From: Dolomitihabitans soli
GTDB taxonomy: Bacteria; Actinomycetota; Actinomycetes; Streptosporangiales; Streptosporangiaceae
Reading direction: 5' to 3'
Length of the DNA stretch: 55,919 nt
NCBI RefSeq assembly: GCF_022213955.1
Contig: NZ_JAKNTW010000053.1
Span: forward strand, 1-55,919
Of the stretch, positions 11,551-19,996 are shown one piece after another. Position 1 is the stretch's first letter. Every line of letters begins with the position of its first letter. The notes below the pieces were generated by a model. The model did not search any database, was not told the origin of the DNA, and worked only from the letters and a program-made list of their open reading frames with translations. The position numbers and the translations under genes were made by a program.

Positions 11551-12492
11551 TCAGCGCCCGGGGCGGTCCGTTGCGGTCTCGTCCGGTCCGGTGGCGAGCA
11601 GGATCCACTCCAGGATGGAGGGGCGTTCCGGGCGCCAGCCGAGTTCGGTCCTGGCGGCGTGGCCGCGGACCCTGCTGTTCGACCCGAGGGCGTACACGGC
11701 GGGCTCGTAACCCCACATCTCGATGGCGGCCGCAATGTCCATGGATTCCGGCCCGGGAACGCCCAGCGCTGACGCGATGGCGGCGGTAATGTCCTTGAAC
11801 CTGGTCTCCCCGTTCTCCACGAAGAAGAAGGAACCGGGGGCGGCCGAGTCGAGCGCCCGGAGGTAGAGGTCGCAGGCGTCGTCCAGATGCACGTTGGACC
11901 AGATGTTCTCACCCGAGCCAATGTGCCGGGCGACGCCGCTCTCCCGTGCCGCGCGTACAAGCCGGGGAATCTGGACGCTGTCGGGGTTCAGCCCGGTGCC
12001 GGTCCCGTACACCATCGTGTTGCACAGAACCGCCGACCGCACGCCAAGATCAGCGGCGGCCATCACGTGCCGGTCGATCGCCGCCCGCGCGGCCTTGTCC
12101 GGCGCGGGCGTCCAGGACGTTCCCGGGGCGATGTCGGCCTCGGTGTACACCTCCTCCTGTGGGTGCCCGTTCGAGGGCTCTCCGACGATGCTCGACCCGC
12201 TGGTGTGCAGAAACGGCTTGCCGGACCCGGTGAGGGCACCGACGAGCGCGGTCACCGCACCAGCGTGGTCGCTGTCGGCGGCATTGACCACGGCGTCGGC
12301 GGCCTGTGACTCCTGTGCCAGCAGCATGTCGTCGTCCAGCGAGCCGAGCACCGGGTCGACGCCGAGCGCGCGGAGAACCTCGATCGTCTGAGGAGAGCGG
12401 GTGAGCCCGCGAACATGGTGCCCGGCCTCGATGAGCCGCGTGGCGAGGGATCCGCCAAGATATCCGGTCGCGCCGGTCAGGAAAATGCGCAT
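11551..12492 (-). CDS. Extended SDR family NAD(P)-binding epimerase/dehydratase-like protein
   Basis: ATG 12492 (MRIFLTGATGYLGG) follows GAAAGAAG; six earlier codons in frame look untranslated. The 313-residue product begins with the Rossmann nucleotide motif GATGYLG (residues 7-13). It then shows the strand-four region HTSGSSIVG, a NTMVYGTG segment near the active-site Tyr and the substrate-side stretch NVHLDDACDLYLRAL. These are features of extended SDRs related to nucleoside-sugar epimerases and reductases. It is last in the operon that carries the aldolase, kinase subunits and sugar transporter, separated from the aldolase by 121 nt. Its substrate may be an intermediate of that route. The catalytic Lys of the YxxxK pair is not obvious. 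Confidence 0.85.
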   Translation of the reverse strand: MRIFLTGATGYLGGSLATRLIEAGHHVRGLTRSPQTIEVLRALGVDPVLGSLDDDMLLAQESQAADAVVNAADSDHAGAVTALVGALTGSGKPFLHTSGSSIVGEPSNGHPQEEVYTEADIAPGTSWTPAPDKAARAAIDRHVMAAADLGVRSAVLCNTMVYGTGTGLNPDSVQIPRLVRAARESGVARHIGSGENIWSNVHLDDACDLYLRALDSAAPGSFFFVENGETRFKDITAAIASALGVPGPESMDIAAAIEMWGYEPAVYALGSNSRVRGHAARTELGWRPERPSILEWILLATGPDETATDRPGR

Positions 12493-12613
12493 AAGAGGTT
12501 CTTCTTTCACCTGTCAGATGGTGGGCGCACCATTCGGGTGTCTCCACCGTCGGCCTTCTCGGACTGCTCAGGTATGGCCGGTCTCCCCGGATTTCTGGGG
12601 ATGCGGCCACCGT

Positions 12614-13489
12614 TCACAGGCCGACGCCGGCCGTCTCGATCGCGGGTTCCGGCGCGTTGTTGTCTTCCAGGACCATCAGTGCGTCCGCGACGGACGGCTC
12701 CGGTGAGTGAACCAGGGCCATGAGCGCCCGCACCATGCGCCGCGGGTGGGGGTGCTGGATGATGTTCCGCCCGTAGACGATGCCGGCCGCGCCCTGTTTC
12801 ATGATCTCCGCAGTGCGAGCCAGGATCTCCTCGTCCGAAGCCCGGCCGCCGCCGCGGACGAGGACCGGGATGCCGGAGGCCGTCTCGACGACTTGGTGGA
12901 AGTCCGCCGGATCGGTACAGGGATCGGCCTTGATGATGTCCGCGCCCAGTTCGGCGGCCTGCCGGACCAGCGTCGTGATCTTCGTCAGGTCGCCGTCGAC
13001 CATGTATCCGCCCTGGACGTCGTTCGGCGCCATGACAAGAGGTTCGACCATCAGCGGCATCCCGGCGCTCTCGCACTCGCGCTTCAGCCCCGCGATGTTC
13101 CGCACGCACTGATTGTGCAGCTCGGGCCGGCCGGGAAGGAGAAGCAGGTTGACCACCACACACGCGGCGTCGGCGGCCACCGCGAGGTCGACCGCGGCGC
13201 CCATGGCCTCAGAGAACAGATGGCGGGGAAGTGTCGGCCCGTAGACGTTCGACACGTCGCCGCGCAGTGCCAGAGCGGGCCGCCGCTTTCCTCGTACTCC
13301 GTCGAGCAGGCGCGCCATCCCGGGTGTCAGCTGGATGGCGTCGGGTCCCGCGTCCACGATGCGGGCCACCGCTGTGCGCATGTCCTCAATACCGCCGAGC
13401 AGCGAGAACTCGTTGGTCATGCCGTGGTCGAGGGCAACGTCGAGGCATTTGCCGCTCTGCCCGAAGAAGCGGTCCAGTCGTGCTTTCAC
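12614..13489 (-). CDS. Class I aldolase of the DeoC/FbaB/LsrF group
   Basis: This 291-residue TIM barrel opens MKARLDRFFGQSGKCLDVALDHG. Conserved blocks are LDVALDHGM (16-24), LALRGD, VVVNLLLLPG, MVEPL and GADIIKADPC with the Schiff-base Lys187. VLVRGGGRASDEEIL and GAAGIVYGRNIIQHPHP then form the phosphate cradle. This is the layout of LsrF and DhnA-type aldolases. In the Lsr pathway LsrF acts on a phosphorylated ketose-like signal. Here the neighbours are a VOC protein, DhaL and DhaK, so the substrate is probably a ketose phosphate made by the DhaKL pair. The distance to the VOC gene is 20 nt. Exact substrate unknown. Confidence 0.87.
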   Translation of the reverse strand: MKARLDRFFGQSGKCLDVALDHGMTNEFSLLGGIEDMRTAVARIVDAGPDAIQLTPGMARLLDGVRGKRRPALALRGDVSNVYGPTLPRHLFSEAMGAAVDLAVAADAACVVVNLLLLPGRPELHNQCVRNIAGLKRECESAGMPLMVEPLVMAPNDVQGGYMVDGDLTKITTLVRQAAELGADIIKADPCTDPADFHQVVETASGIPVLVRGGGRASDEEILARTAEIMKQGAAGIVYGRNIIQHPHPRRMVRALMALVHSPEPSVADALMVLEDNNAPEPAIETAGVGL

Positions 13490-13509
13490 GGATGTCGTAC
13501 TCCTGTCGG

Positions 13510-14040
13510 TCAGTTGGCCGGTTCAGGCGGGTAGATCGAGTACATGTCGGCCGGGAGGTCGAGGACGGGGCAGTTGCCGAGCTCGTAGATGAAGTCCAGC
13601 TTCGGCTCCGTGGCGAGGTAGTAGTGGACGTCGACGTCGAACCGGCCTGTCTGCATGACCCCGATGCTCTTCTCCCGGTACGCGGCCACTACGGCGTCGA
13701 TGTCGGCGTCGGCGATCCGCTCCTTGATGTGGTGCAGTCCCTCGCCCTTCTCCTGCAGGAACTTCTCGTAGATGGTGGGGCCGTACACCGGTTGGATGAT
13801 CTCGAACTGCATGTCGCCGACCCAGGAGATGGCGATGAGGAACTTGAACGGCTCGGTGACCGGCTCGTCGGCCACCTGGAGGTTGTCCACGGTGTCCTGG
13901 GTGAAGGTCAGCACGGTCCACGGACCGATGCCCAGGTTCTCGACCCACGCCTTCATGCTTTTCTCCAGGTCACGTGTGACGACCGCGATCTGGTAGATCT
14001 TGCGCGACTTGTTGAGCTCTCTCAGCTCGGCGTTGTTCAT
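13510..14040 (-). CDS. VOC (glyoxalase/epimerase fold) protein
   Basis: ATG 14040 follows AAGGAGAGGT directly; the start overlaps the end of DhaL by 4 nt, so translation is probably coupled. The 176-residue protein shows one vicinal-oxygen-chelate repeat pair. IYQIAVVTRDLEKSMKAW opens the first half. FEIIQPVYGPTIYEKFLQEKGEGLHHI resembles the methylmalonyl-CoA epimerase/glyoxalase pattern and carries metal-ligand candidates Glu and His. It may isomerise or rearrange the phosphorylated sugar, filling the place of LsrG in an Lsr-like route; this role is inferred from position only. Confidence 0.83.
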   Translation of the reverse strand: MNNAELRELNKSRKIYQIAVVTRDLEKSMKAWVENLGIGPWTVLTFTQDTVDNLQVADEPVTEPFKFLIAISWVGDMQFEIIQPVYGPTIYEKFLQEKGEGLHHIKERIADADIDAVVAAYREKSIGVMQTGRFDVDVHYYLATEPKLDFIYELGNCPVLDLPADMYSIYPPEPAN

Positions 14041-14711
14041 ACCTCTCCTTGTGCCGATGTGGTCGGGTGTTCGTTGTTGGCCGTGATCCACTCCGCCATG
14101 GCCGTGAAGATGATCGTCGTCGACACGGCGCCGGCGTCGGGGAAACCGAGAGATCGCTCGCCGAGGGTCATGGCCTTGCCGAAGCGGGCAACGAGGTCCT
14201 TGCTGCGATCGGTGCCCTCCCCAGCCGCGATCGCGGCCCCGCGAAACGCGTACGCCAGCGTGTCGCCGGCCTCCGAGCTGCGGCGCAACGACTCCACGGC
14301 GGGATGCAGGGCGTCCAGCATGGTCTTGTCTCCGATGGTGGCCCCTCCCCGCCTGGAGATCTCCCGAGTGGAGCGCTCGAAGTGGTCGGCGGCGATGGGA
14401 ACTGTGAGGACGTCCGACGGGAGCAGCCCCTGCGCTCCCGCACGAAACAGCAGGCCGAAGACGACTCCGGACGCGCCTCCCATGGAGGTGATCAGTGTGT
14501 CGCCGACACCGGCCAGCACGCTCTGGACGTCGTCGTAGGTGTTCTCCAGCAGTAGTTCCCGCACCGCGGTGAAGCCGCGGGTCATACCGAGCCCGTGATC
14601 TCCATCCCCGATGTCGCGGTCGGCCTTGGTCAGCAGCTGCTCGCTGGCGATGATGCGGTCGGCGACGGCGATCATCATGCTTCGCACGTCGTCGGCTGTC
14701 ATGCGGTCCAT
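14037..14711 (-). CDS. dhaL: DhaL-like subunit of a dihydroxyacetone-type kinase
   Basis: This 224-residue protein starts at ATG 14711, 26 nt after the DhaK stop. The magnesium/nucleotide site DRDIGDGDHG (31-40) is intact, followed by MGGASGVVFGLLFRAGA and GATIGDKTMLDALHPAV, hallmarks of the DhaL nucleotide domain. It would phosphorylate the ketose held by DhaK. No DhaM or PTS protein is encoded nearby, so the pair is likely ATP-dependent; fused ATP-dependent Dha kinases are common, a split ATP-dependent pair less so. Related kinases act on dihydroxyacetone, erythrulose and other small ketoses. Substrate unassigned. Confidence 0.9.
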   Translation of the reverse strand: MDRMTADDVRSMMIAVADRIIASEQLLTKADRDIGDGDHGLGMTRGFTAVRELLLENTYDDVQSVLAGVGDTLITSMGGASGVVFGLLFRAGAQGLLPSDVLTVPIAADHFERSTREISRRGGATIGDKTMLDALHPAVESLRRSSEAGDTLAYAFRGAAIAAGEGTDRSKDLVARFGKAMTLGERSLGFPDAGAVSTTIIFTAMAEWITANNEHPTTSAQGEV

Positions 14712-14737
14712 ATGCTCAGTCCTGGTGGAGACGGTGG

Positions 14738-15739
14738 TCAGTGGCGGTTCGCGCCGGAGAAGAAGGAGGTCCGCCCGGGGGCGTCATAGAGCTTTTGGAG
14801 CTCCGGTGTCAGGCCGAACACACTGATGGAGAAGCCGTGCATCTCCTGGCTCGTGGCGAAGTCACCGACCTGGAGGTCGTGGATTCGGATGCCCGCCTGG
14901 TCCAGGACCCGCGCGGTCCGCCGGGCGATGATCAGCAGTTCGGCGCGGGTGGTCGCGCCGAGTCCATTGACCAGAACGCATGCCTTCTCGTCCGGTGACA
15001 GGGAGCGGTCGCCCATGATGAGCCGTACCATCTGGTCCACGGTCTCGTCCGCGGTCGCCATGTCGGCGCGCCGGACCCCCGCCTCGCCGTGCATTCCCAT
15101 GCCGATCTCCATCTTGCCGTCGGGCAGGACGAAGGTCGGCTCCTCGGTCCCGGGGATGGTGCCCCCGGCGCTGGCGACCCCCATGCTGCGGGTGCGGTCG
15201 GCGGCCAGGGTGGCGAGTTCCTGAACGGACTTGAGGTCCAGACCGACCTCGGAGGCCGCACCGGCGATCTTGCTGACGAAGAAGCCTCCGGCGATCCCCC
15301 GCCGGTCGTTCGCGCGCTCGGGTGGCGCGGCGGCGACATCGTCGGCGACCCGTACGGTCAGGACCTCGTGTCCCTCGGCTTGCAGTTCCTCGGCCGCCAG
15401 GTCGAAGTTGAGCCGGTCACCGGAGTAGTTGCCGTAGACGAACAGGATGCCGCGCCCGCGCTCGACAGCCTTGGCGGCTCGCACGATCGACCGCGGCGCG
15501 GGCGCGGCGAAGATGTCCCCCTGGCACACCGCGTCGGCGAAGCCGGGTCCGATGTACTCCAGCCACACCGGCTCGTGGCCGCTGCCTCCTCCGGAGACGA
15601 TCGCGACCTTGTCGGCCGGAATCCGCTTGGCGACGGCCAGCGAGCCAGGCACCTGTGTGAACCGATCCCCGTATACAGCGAGGAAGCCTTCCAGGGTCTC
15701 CCGGGCGACCTGGCGCGGTTCGTTGATGAACTTTCTCAT
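14738..15739 (-). CDS. dhaK: DhaK-like substrate-binding subunit of a dihydroxyacetone-type kinase
   Basis: The frame is open further upstream, but ATG 15739 (MRKFINEP) is the family start, 25 nt after the binding-protein gene. It gives 333 residues. GGGSGHEP (50-57) forms the substrate pocket. EIGMGMHGEAG contains His217, equivalent to the histidine that binds the ketose covalently as a hemiaminal. The C-terminal domain contains VNGLGATTRAELLI and EMHGFSISVFGL. With DhaL it should phosphorylate a small ketose brought in by the adjacent transporter. The gene order binding protein-dhaK-dhaL-VOC-aldolase mirrors an Lsr-type operon with the usual LsrK kinase replaced. Confidence 0.91.
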   Translation of the reverse strand: MRKFINEPRQVARETLEGFLAVYGDRFTQVPGSLAVAKRIPADKVAIVSGGGSGHEPVWLEYIGPGFADAVCQGDIFAAPAPRSIVRAAKAVERGRGILFVYGNYSGDRLNFDLAAEELQAEGHEVLTVRVADDVAAAPPERANDRRGIAGGFFVSKIAGAASEVGLDLKSVQELATLAADRTRSMGVASAGGTIPGTEEPTFVLPDGKMEIGMGMHGEAGVRRADMATADETVDQMVRLIMGDRSLSPDEKACVLVNGLGATTRAELLIIARRTARVLDQAGIRIHDLQVGDFATSQEMHGFSISVFGLTPELQKLYDAPGRTSFFSGANRH

Positions 15740-15764
15740 GATGGCTCCGTGTAGAAGATCGGGT

Positions 15765-16775
15765 TCACCGGCCCGCAACTGACAGGTATCGCCGGACCGG
15801 CTCGGGGTCGTCGTGCGTATAGGTCGGGCCCGCGGTGAAGTGGTCGAACCCACCGGTGCTCGCACCGGACCTGAGGGCGTCGGCCACCTTGATCACTTCG
15901 GCTGCCCAGGACGCGGCGTCCTGGCCGGTCGTGTGCCGGACGGTGCCGTCGCCTGCGAGTAGCAGCTGGCCGACCGTGGGGTTGATGCCGATGCCGAAAA
16001 CCGTTGTCTTGCCGGTGAGTCCGCGAGCCTTGATCGCGTTCGCGCTCGCGATGACCGCGTCCTCGTTCTCGGCGAAGATGACGTCGACATCCGGGTTGGC
16101 GGACAGGATGGCCGAGGCGACCGGAGTGGCCTTGTCGACGACGAAGCCCTCTTGGGATGCGACGACCTCGGTCGTGACGGAGGACAGGCCCTTCTCGAGC
16201 CCCTTGCGGCGCTGCTTGCACACGTCGTAGGTCTCGCAGGTGAGATACGCGATCTTCGCCGAGCCGCCGAGCGTGTCCTTGATGTAGGCCGCGGCGGCTT
16301 CACCCGTCGTCACACCGAGCGCCACGTTGTCGTTCGTGACGAACGCCCGTGCGAGCTGCCGATCCTGCGGGGCGCCCAGGCACGTGTTGTAACACACGAC
16401 GGGTACGCGGTTTGACTGCAGGCGTCGCAGCGAGGCAGCGGAGCCTGTGGGCGACACGACACTCGCGACGACGAGATCGACCTTCCTGGTGGCGAAGGCG
16501 GACATGATCCGGCTCTCCTTGCCTGCGTCGTTGCCGACGTCCTGCACGTCGAAGGCCATGTCGTGCTTCGGGCCCTCGCGCTTCAACGCGGCGGCGAATT
16601 CGGCGAAGGTACCGGTCGGGAAAAGCGTCGTGACGCCGACGGTGAACGGCTCGCCTGAGCCGGACGCCTTCGCGGGGCCGGTGGACGGCCCGGCGGCGGA
16701 GCAACCCACGACCGTGAGGACGGCCACGGCCGCGGCGCAGCGAAAGAGCAGTCCTGCGGAGTGTGGACGGGACAT
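15765..16775 (-). CDS. Sugar ABC transporter substrate-binding lipoprotein (RbsB type)
   Basis: This 336-residue protein has a lipoprotein signal ending VVGC (Cys25) and a Peripla_BP_4 fold: FTVGVTTLFPTGTFAEFAAALK, then KVDLVVASVVSPTG, FVTNDNVALGVTTGEAAAAYI and VIFAENEDAVIASANAIKARG. It is followed closely by dhaK and preceded by the permease, so it feeds sugar to both transport and phosphorylation steps. The closest functional relatives bind pentoses or small ketoses. The hybrid regulator upstream (20755-21873) carries a related binding domain, suggesting the same ligand is sensed inside the cell. Confidence 0.9.
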   Translation of the reverse strand: MSRPHSAGLLFRCAAAVAVLTVVGCSAAGPSTGPAKASGSGEPFTVGVTTLFPTGTFAEFAAALKREGPKHDMAFDVQDVGNDAGKESRIMSAFATRKVDLVVASVVSPTGSAASLRRLQSNRVPVVCYNTCLGAPQDRQLARAFVTNDNVALGVTTGEAAAAYIKDTLGGSAKIAYLTCETYDVCKQRRKGLEKGLSSVTTEVVASQEGFVVDKATPVASAILSANPDVDVIFAENEDAVIASANAIKARGLTGKTTVFGIGINPTVGQLLLAGDGTVRHTTGQDAASWAAEVIKVADALRSGASTGGFDHFTAGPTYTHDDPEPVRRYLSVAGR

Positions 16776-16854
16776 GAGCGATCCTTTCTGTGGTCACGCC
16801 AGCCGACATGGTTCGGTGACGAGGACGGGCTGGGCCGGTCGGCGGAACCGTTCT

Positions 16855-17907
16855 TCAGCTTCCGGGGGCCGGGGCGATGACGGCCCGTCGGCGGGTGCGG
16901 CGGGTCGACGGCCTCGCCACGCTGACGAGGACCGCCAGCAGGACGATGGCGCCGTTGGCCACGTTCTGGGAGTAGCTGTTGACGCCCAGCAGGACCATGC
17001 CGTTGTTGAGGATTCCGATGAGGACGACACCGAGCAGGGTCCCGACCATGGAGCCGCGGCCGCCGTACAGGCTGGCTCCGCCGACGATCACAGCGGTGAT
17101 CACCGCGAACTCGACCCCGATGCCGATCGTCGGGTTCCCGGATCCGAGCTGGGACGTTTGCAGCAGGCTCGACAGCGCGGCGAGCAGGCCGGTCGTCCCG
17201 AAGAGGACGGCGCGCACCCGGGCGACCGAGATGCCGGACAGGTTGGCGGCCTCGGCGTTGCCGCCGATCGCGTAGACGCTGCGCCCGAACGTCGTGCGGT
17301 TGGCCAGCAGCCAGAAGGCCGCGAACACCACGATCATTATCAGCGCGGGGATCGGTACGCCGAGCACGGAGTCGTTGCCCAGTGCGGCGAAACCGGCGTC
17401 GGTGACGGGGATGGGAATCGAGTCGGTCATCAACAGCGCCAGCCCGCTGAGTGCCGAGAACAACGCCAGGGTGACGATGAAGGACGGCACGTTGAGCAGG
17501 GCCCGCAGCAGGCCGGCTCCGACACCGATCAGCGCGCCCAGCGCGCATACGGCGACGGCGGCGAGCCACAGCGGCCACCCCCGGTCGACCGCGAGCACCC
17601 CGAAGAGCGCGGAGCCGAAGGCGATGGCCGAGCCGACGCTGATGTCGATCTCGCCAGCGATGATCACCAGGGTCATGCCGAAGGCGATGAGCCCGGTGAA
17701 GGAGATCTGGCGGGCGACGTCGAGCAGGTTTTCCGCGCTCAGGAAGTTCGGCGCGGTCAGGGACAGCAGGACGAAGACCACGGCGAGCACGCCGAGCAGC
17801 CCGAGGTGCTCCATGGTGGGGCGCCCCGCCACCCCGGTGACCCGGCGGAGCCGGCTCTCAGTGCCCTCGCCCGGCGAGTAACGGTCGGAGACGGTCGTGC
17901 CCGTCAT
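16855..17907 (-). CDS. Sugar ABC transporter permease (RbsC type)
   Basis: This is a 350-residue membrane protein with about ten hydrophobic segments. The start overlaps the ATPase stop by 4 nt, so the two are translationally coupled. Family motifs include MTLVIIAGEIDISVGSAIAFGS near residue 90 and GRSVYAIGGNAEAANLSGI near 210, the latter being the cytoplasmic loop that contacts the ATPase. LLGVVLIGILNNGMVLLGV lies near the end. Only one permease gene is present, so the channel is probably a homodimer, unlike the LsrC/LsrD pair. Confidence 0.92.
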   Translation of the reverse strand: MTGTTVSDRYSPGEGTESRLRRVTGVAGRPTMEHLGLLGVLAVVFVLLSLTAPNFLSAENLLDVARQISFTGLIAFGMTLVIIAGEIDISVGSAIAFGSALFGVLAVDRGWPLWLAAVAVCALGALIGVGAGLLRALLNVPSFIVTLALFSALSGLALLMTDSIPIPVTDAGFAALGNDSVLGVPIPALIMIVVFAAFWLLANRTTFGRSVYAIGGNAEAANLSGISVARVRAVLFGTTGLLAALSSLLQTSQLGSGNPTIGIGVEFAVITAVIVGGASLYGGRGSMVGTLLGVVLIGILNNGMVLLGVNSYSQNVANGAIVLLAVLVSVARPSTRRTRRRAVIAPAPGS

Positions 17908-19466
17908 CGCGCGCTTCCTTCCATGGCCGCGGCCATCACCGCTGGGAGATCCGTTTCACCGGTCTCCCGGTCGAGGACGACCCTGCCGGAGTTCAGAACC
18001 AGGAGGCGGTCGCAGACGAGAAACAGCTCCTCGATCTCGGACGAGACGACGACGATCCCGGACCCTTCGTCGGCGAGGTCGCGCAGGAGCGCGTAGATGT
18101 GCTCTTTGGCCTCCACGTCCACGCCCCGGGTGGGTTCGTTGAGGAGCAGCACCCGCGCCCGCGCGTTCAGGCACTTGCCGAGGACCACTTTCTGCTGGTT
18201 GCCGCCGGACAGGGTGCCGACGGCGGTGCGGAGCGCCGGGGTCTTGATGGCCAGGCGGCTGCGTGTGGCCTCGGCGACACGCTGTTCCTTGCGCCGGGAG
18301 AGCAGCCCCGCGACGCTGATACGGCGCGGGCTGGACAGCGTCACATTGACTGAGACGCCCATGCCGAGGGCCAGCCCTTCCTTCTTGCGGTCCTCAGGGG
18401 CGAAGCCCAGACCGGCGTCGATCGCCTGGCGTGGGGTGCGGGGGCGCAGCGGCTGCCCGTCCAGTTCCACCGACCCGCTTTCGCGCCGGCTCAGACCATA
18501 GAGACATCGGAAGAGCTCCGTCCTGCCCGAGCCGAGCAGTCCGACGATGCCGAGGATCTCCCCCTGACGCAGATCGAACGAGACGTCACGGACGCGGTCA
18601 CCGCTGCTCAGCCCGGACACCGAGAGCACCACGCGCTCCGAGGCCTTCCTTTTCGGCCCGCGGCTGGGGGAGGCGGTCCTGCCGGTCATCATCTCCACGA
18701 TCTCCGCGGTGGTGACGTCGCCGACAGGCCGAGTGGCGACGTGGCTCCCATCGCGGAGCACGGTGATCGAGTCGGCGACCCGGGGGATCTCGTCCATCCT
18801 GTGCGAGACGTAGATGACGGCGAGACCCGTCTCCGCGAGCCTTCGCACGAGGACCAGCAGCGTGTCCACTTCGGCGGCCGGAAGTGAGCTGGTCGGCTCG
18901 TCGAGGATGAGCACCTTGCCGCCGTAGGACAGCGCTCGCGCGATCTCGACCATCTGCTGTTCGGCCACGCTGAGCTCACCCACCTTGGCCCGGGGGTCGA
19001 GTTCGAGCCGCAGGTCGTCGAGGAACCGGCTGGCGTAACGCACGAGCGCGGCGGGGTTGATCAGTCCTCCGCGGGTGCCTGCAGCGCGCCAGCGGCCCAG
19101 CAGGATGTTCTCAGCGACGCTCAGTTCCGGGACGAGACTGAGTTCCTGGTGGACGGTGGCGATGCCCTGCTCGCGTGCGACGGCCGGGCTGGGCAGTTCG
19201 ACCTGCCTGCCACCGATATGGATCCGCCCGGCGTCGGGGCGGACCGCACCGGAGAGGATCTTCACGAGAGTGGACTTCCCCGCGCCGTTCTTCCCCAGCA
19301 GCGCCCGGACCTCCCCGGCCGCCAGCGACAGATCGACGCCGTCGAGCGCCTGCACGCCGGGATAGCGCTTGACCAGGCCATGTACGGCGACCGCAGCACG
19401 TGCGCCGTCTGGCGGTACCGGATGGGCACTGTCCGGCGAGTGCCGGGAGAGAGCGTGGGCGTTCAT
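17904..19466 (-). CDS. Sugar ABC transporter ATPase with two nucleotide-binding domains (RbsA type)
   Basis: ATG 19466 (MNAHALSRHSP) follows GGAG; 520 residues. The first domain has Walker A GKNGAGKSTLVKI, signature LSVAEQQMVEIARAL and Walker B VLILDEPTSSL. The second has the degenerate P-loop GLLGSGRTELFRCL typical of this family, signature LSGGNQQKVVLGKCL and VLLLNEPTRGVDVEAKE. It is the first gene of the transport operon and powers the permease encoded next. A candidate IclR-type operator lies about 100 bp upstream at 19564. Confidence 0.94.
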   Translation of the reverse strand: MNAHALSRHSPDSAHPVPPDGARAAVAVHGLVKRYPGVQALDGVDLSLAAGEVRALLGKNGAGKSTLVKILSGAVRPDAGRIHIGGRQVELPSPAVAREQGIATVHQELSLVPELSVAENILLGRWRAAGTRGGLINPAALVRYASRFLDDLRLELDPRAKVGELSVAEQQMVEIARALSYGGKVLILDEPTSSLPAAEVDTLLVLVRRLAETGLAVIYVSHRMDEIPRVADSITVLRDGSHVATRPVGDVTTAEIVEMMTGRTASPSRGPKRKASERVVLSVSGLSSGDRVRDVSFDLRQGEILGIVGLLGSGRTELFRCLYGLSRRESGSVELDGQPLRPRTPRQAIDAGLGFAPEDRKKEGLALGMGVSVNVTLSSPRRISVAGLLSRRKEQRVAEATRSRLAIKTPALRTAVGTLSGGNQQKVVLGKCLNARARVLLLNEPTRGVDVEAKEHIYALLRDLADEGSGIVVVSSEIEELFLVCDRLLVLNSGRVVLDRETGETDLPAVMAAAMEGSAR

Positions 19467-19563
19467 GTCATCTCCGTTCGAACTTGATCTCGGCACCCCC
19501 CGCCGAGTGATCCAAGCAGGTCCACATTCTGATGAGTGTTCTATATCTCGGCGTGCCGTCCGA

Positions 19564-19579
19564 GCTATTGAACAACGTA
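19564..19579. promoter_or_regulatory. Candidate IclR-type operator before the transport operon
   Basis: GCTATTGAACAACGTA matches the inverted 16-bp palindrome at 21944-21959 at 12 of 16 positions, including the unbroken core TTGAACAAC. It lies 98 bp before the ATPase start. Shared occurrence at the regulator/alcohol dehydrogenase promoter supports a common regulator, most likely one of the two IclR-type proteins encoded between the sites. Confidence 0.6.
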
Positions 19580-19876
19580 GGTGGCCGTAATTCGGCTGTC
19601 AAGCGTCCGAAACATGAAGGTCCGAATGGCGGCATCGGTCGGCCGCCTTGAACGGGGGCCGACCCGGCGCCAGAGCGGTGCCTGCTCACGTCGCTGGAGT
19701 TTGTGGCACGCCCAGGCGGCCGGTTGGAGGAGCCAAGACCCGGCCAGGAGAGGGTTAAAGCGCGGGCGGGGCCGGGCTTTCGAAGGCGGCCACCATAAGA
19801 CGACGGACGTCGCGGGCGGCACAGACGATCACGGACACGACACCGGCACCGGCACCGGCACGAGCGGGTTCAGTCG

Positions 19877-19910
19877 GAGCACGCCACGGCCGCCGGCCCG
19901 TGGCGTGCTC
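19877..19910 (-). terminator. Terminator of the IclR regulator transcript
   Basis: GAGCACGCCACGG (19877-19889) pairs perfectly with CCGTGGCGTGCTC (19898-19910) around an 8-nt loop, 87 bp after the stop of the IclR gene. The rest of the 530-bp gap 19467-19996 contains the operator above and no gene. Confidence 0.75.
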
Positions 19911-19996
19911 AGGCGCCGCGCGGCACGGAGAGTCCGCTCAGGTGCGACGGGGCGTGGGCCGCACCGTCAGGCTTCGGACGGGCTAGTCCGCTCCCG

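Noticed and set aside
16447-18096. 549-codon plus-strand frame across the permease and binding-protein genes
   Set aside because: It is rich in Arg, Gly, Asp and Gln and lies wholly antisense to well-conserved transporter genes.
19842-19862. ACCGGC triplets as a CRISPR-like or iterated control element
   Set aside because: There are only about three hexamer units without spacers, typical of simple GC-rich DNA.
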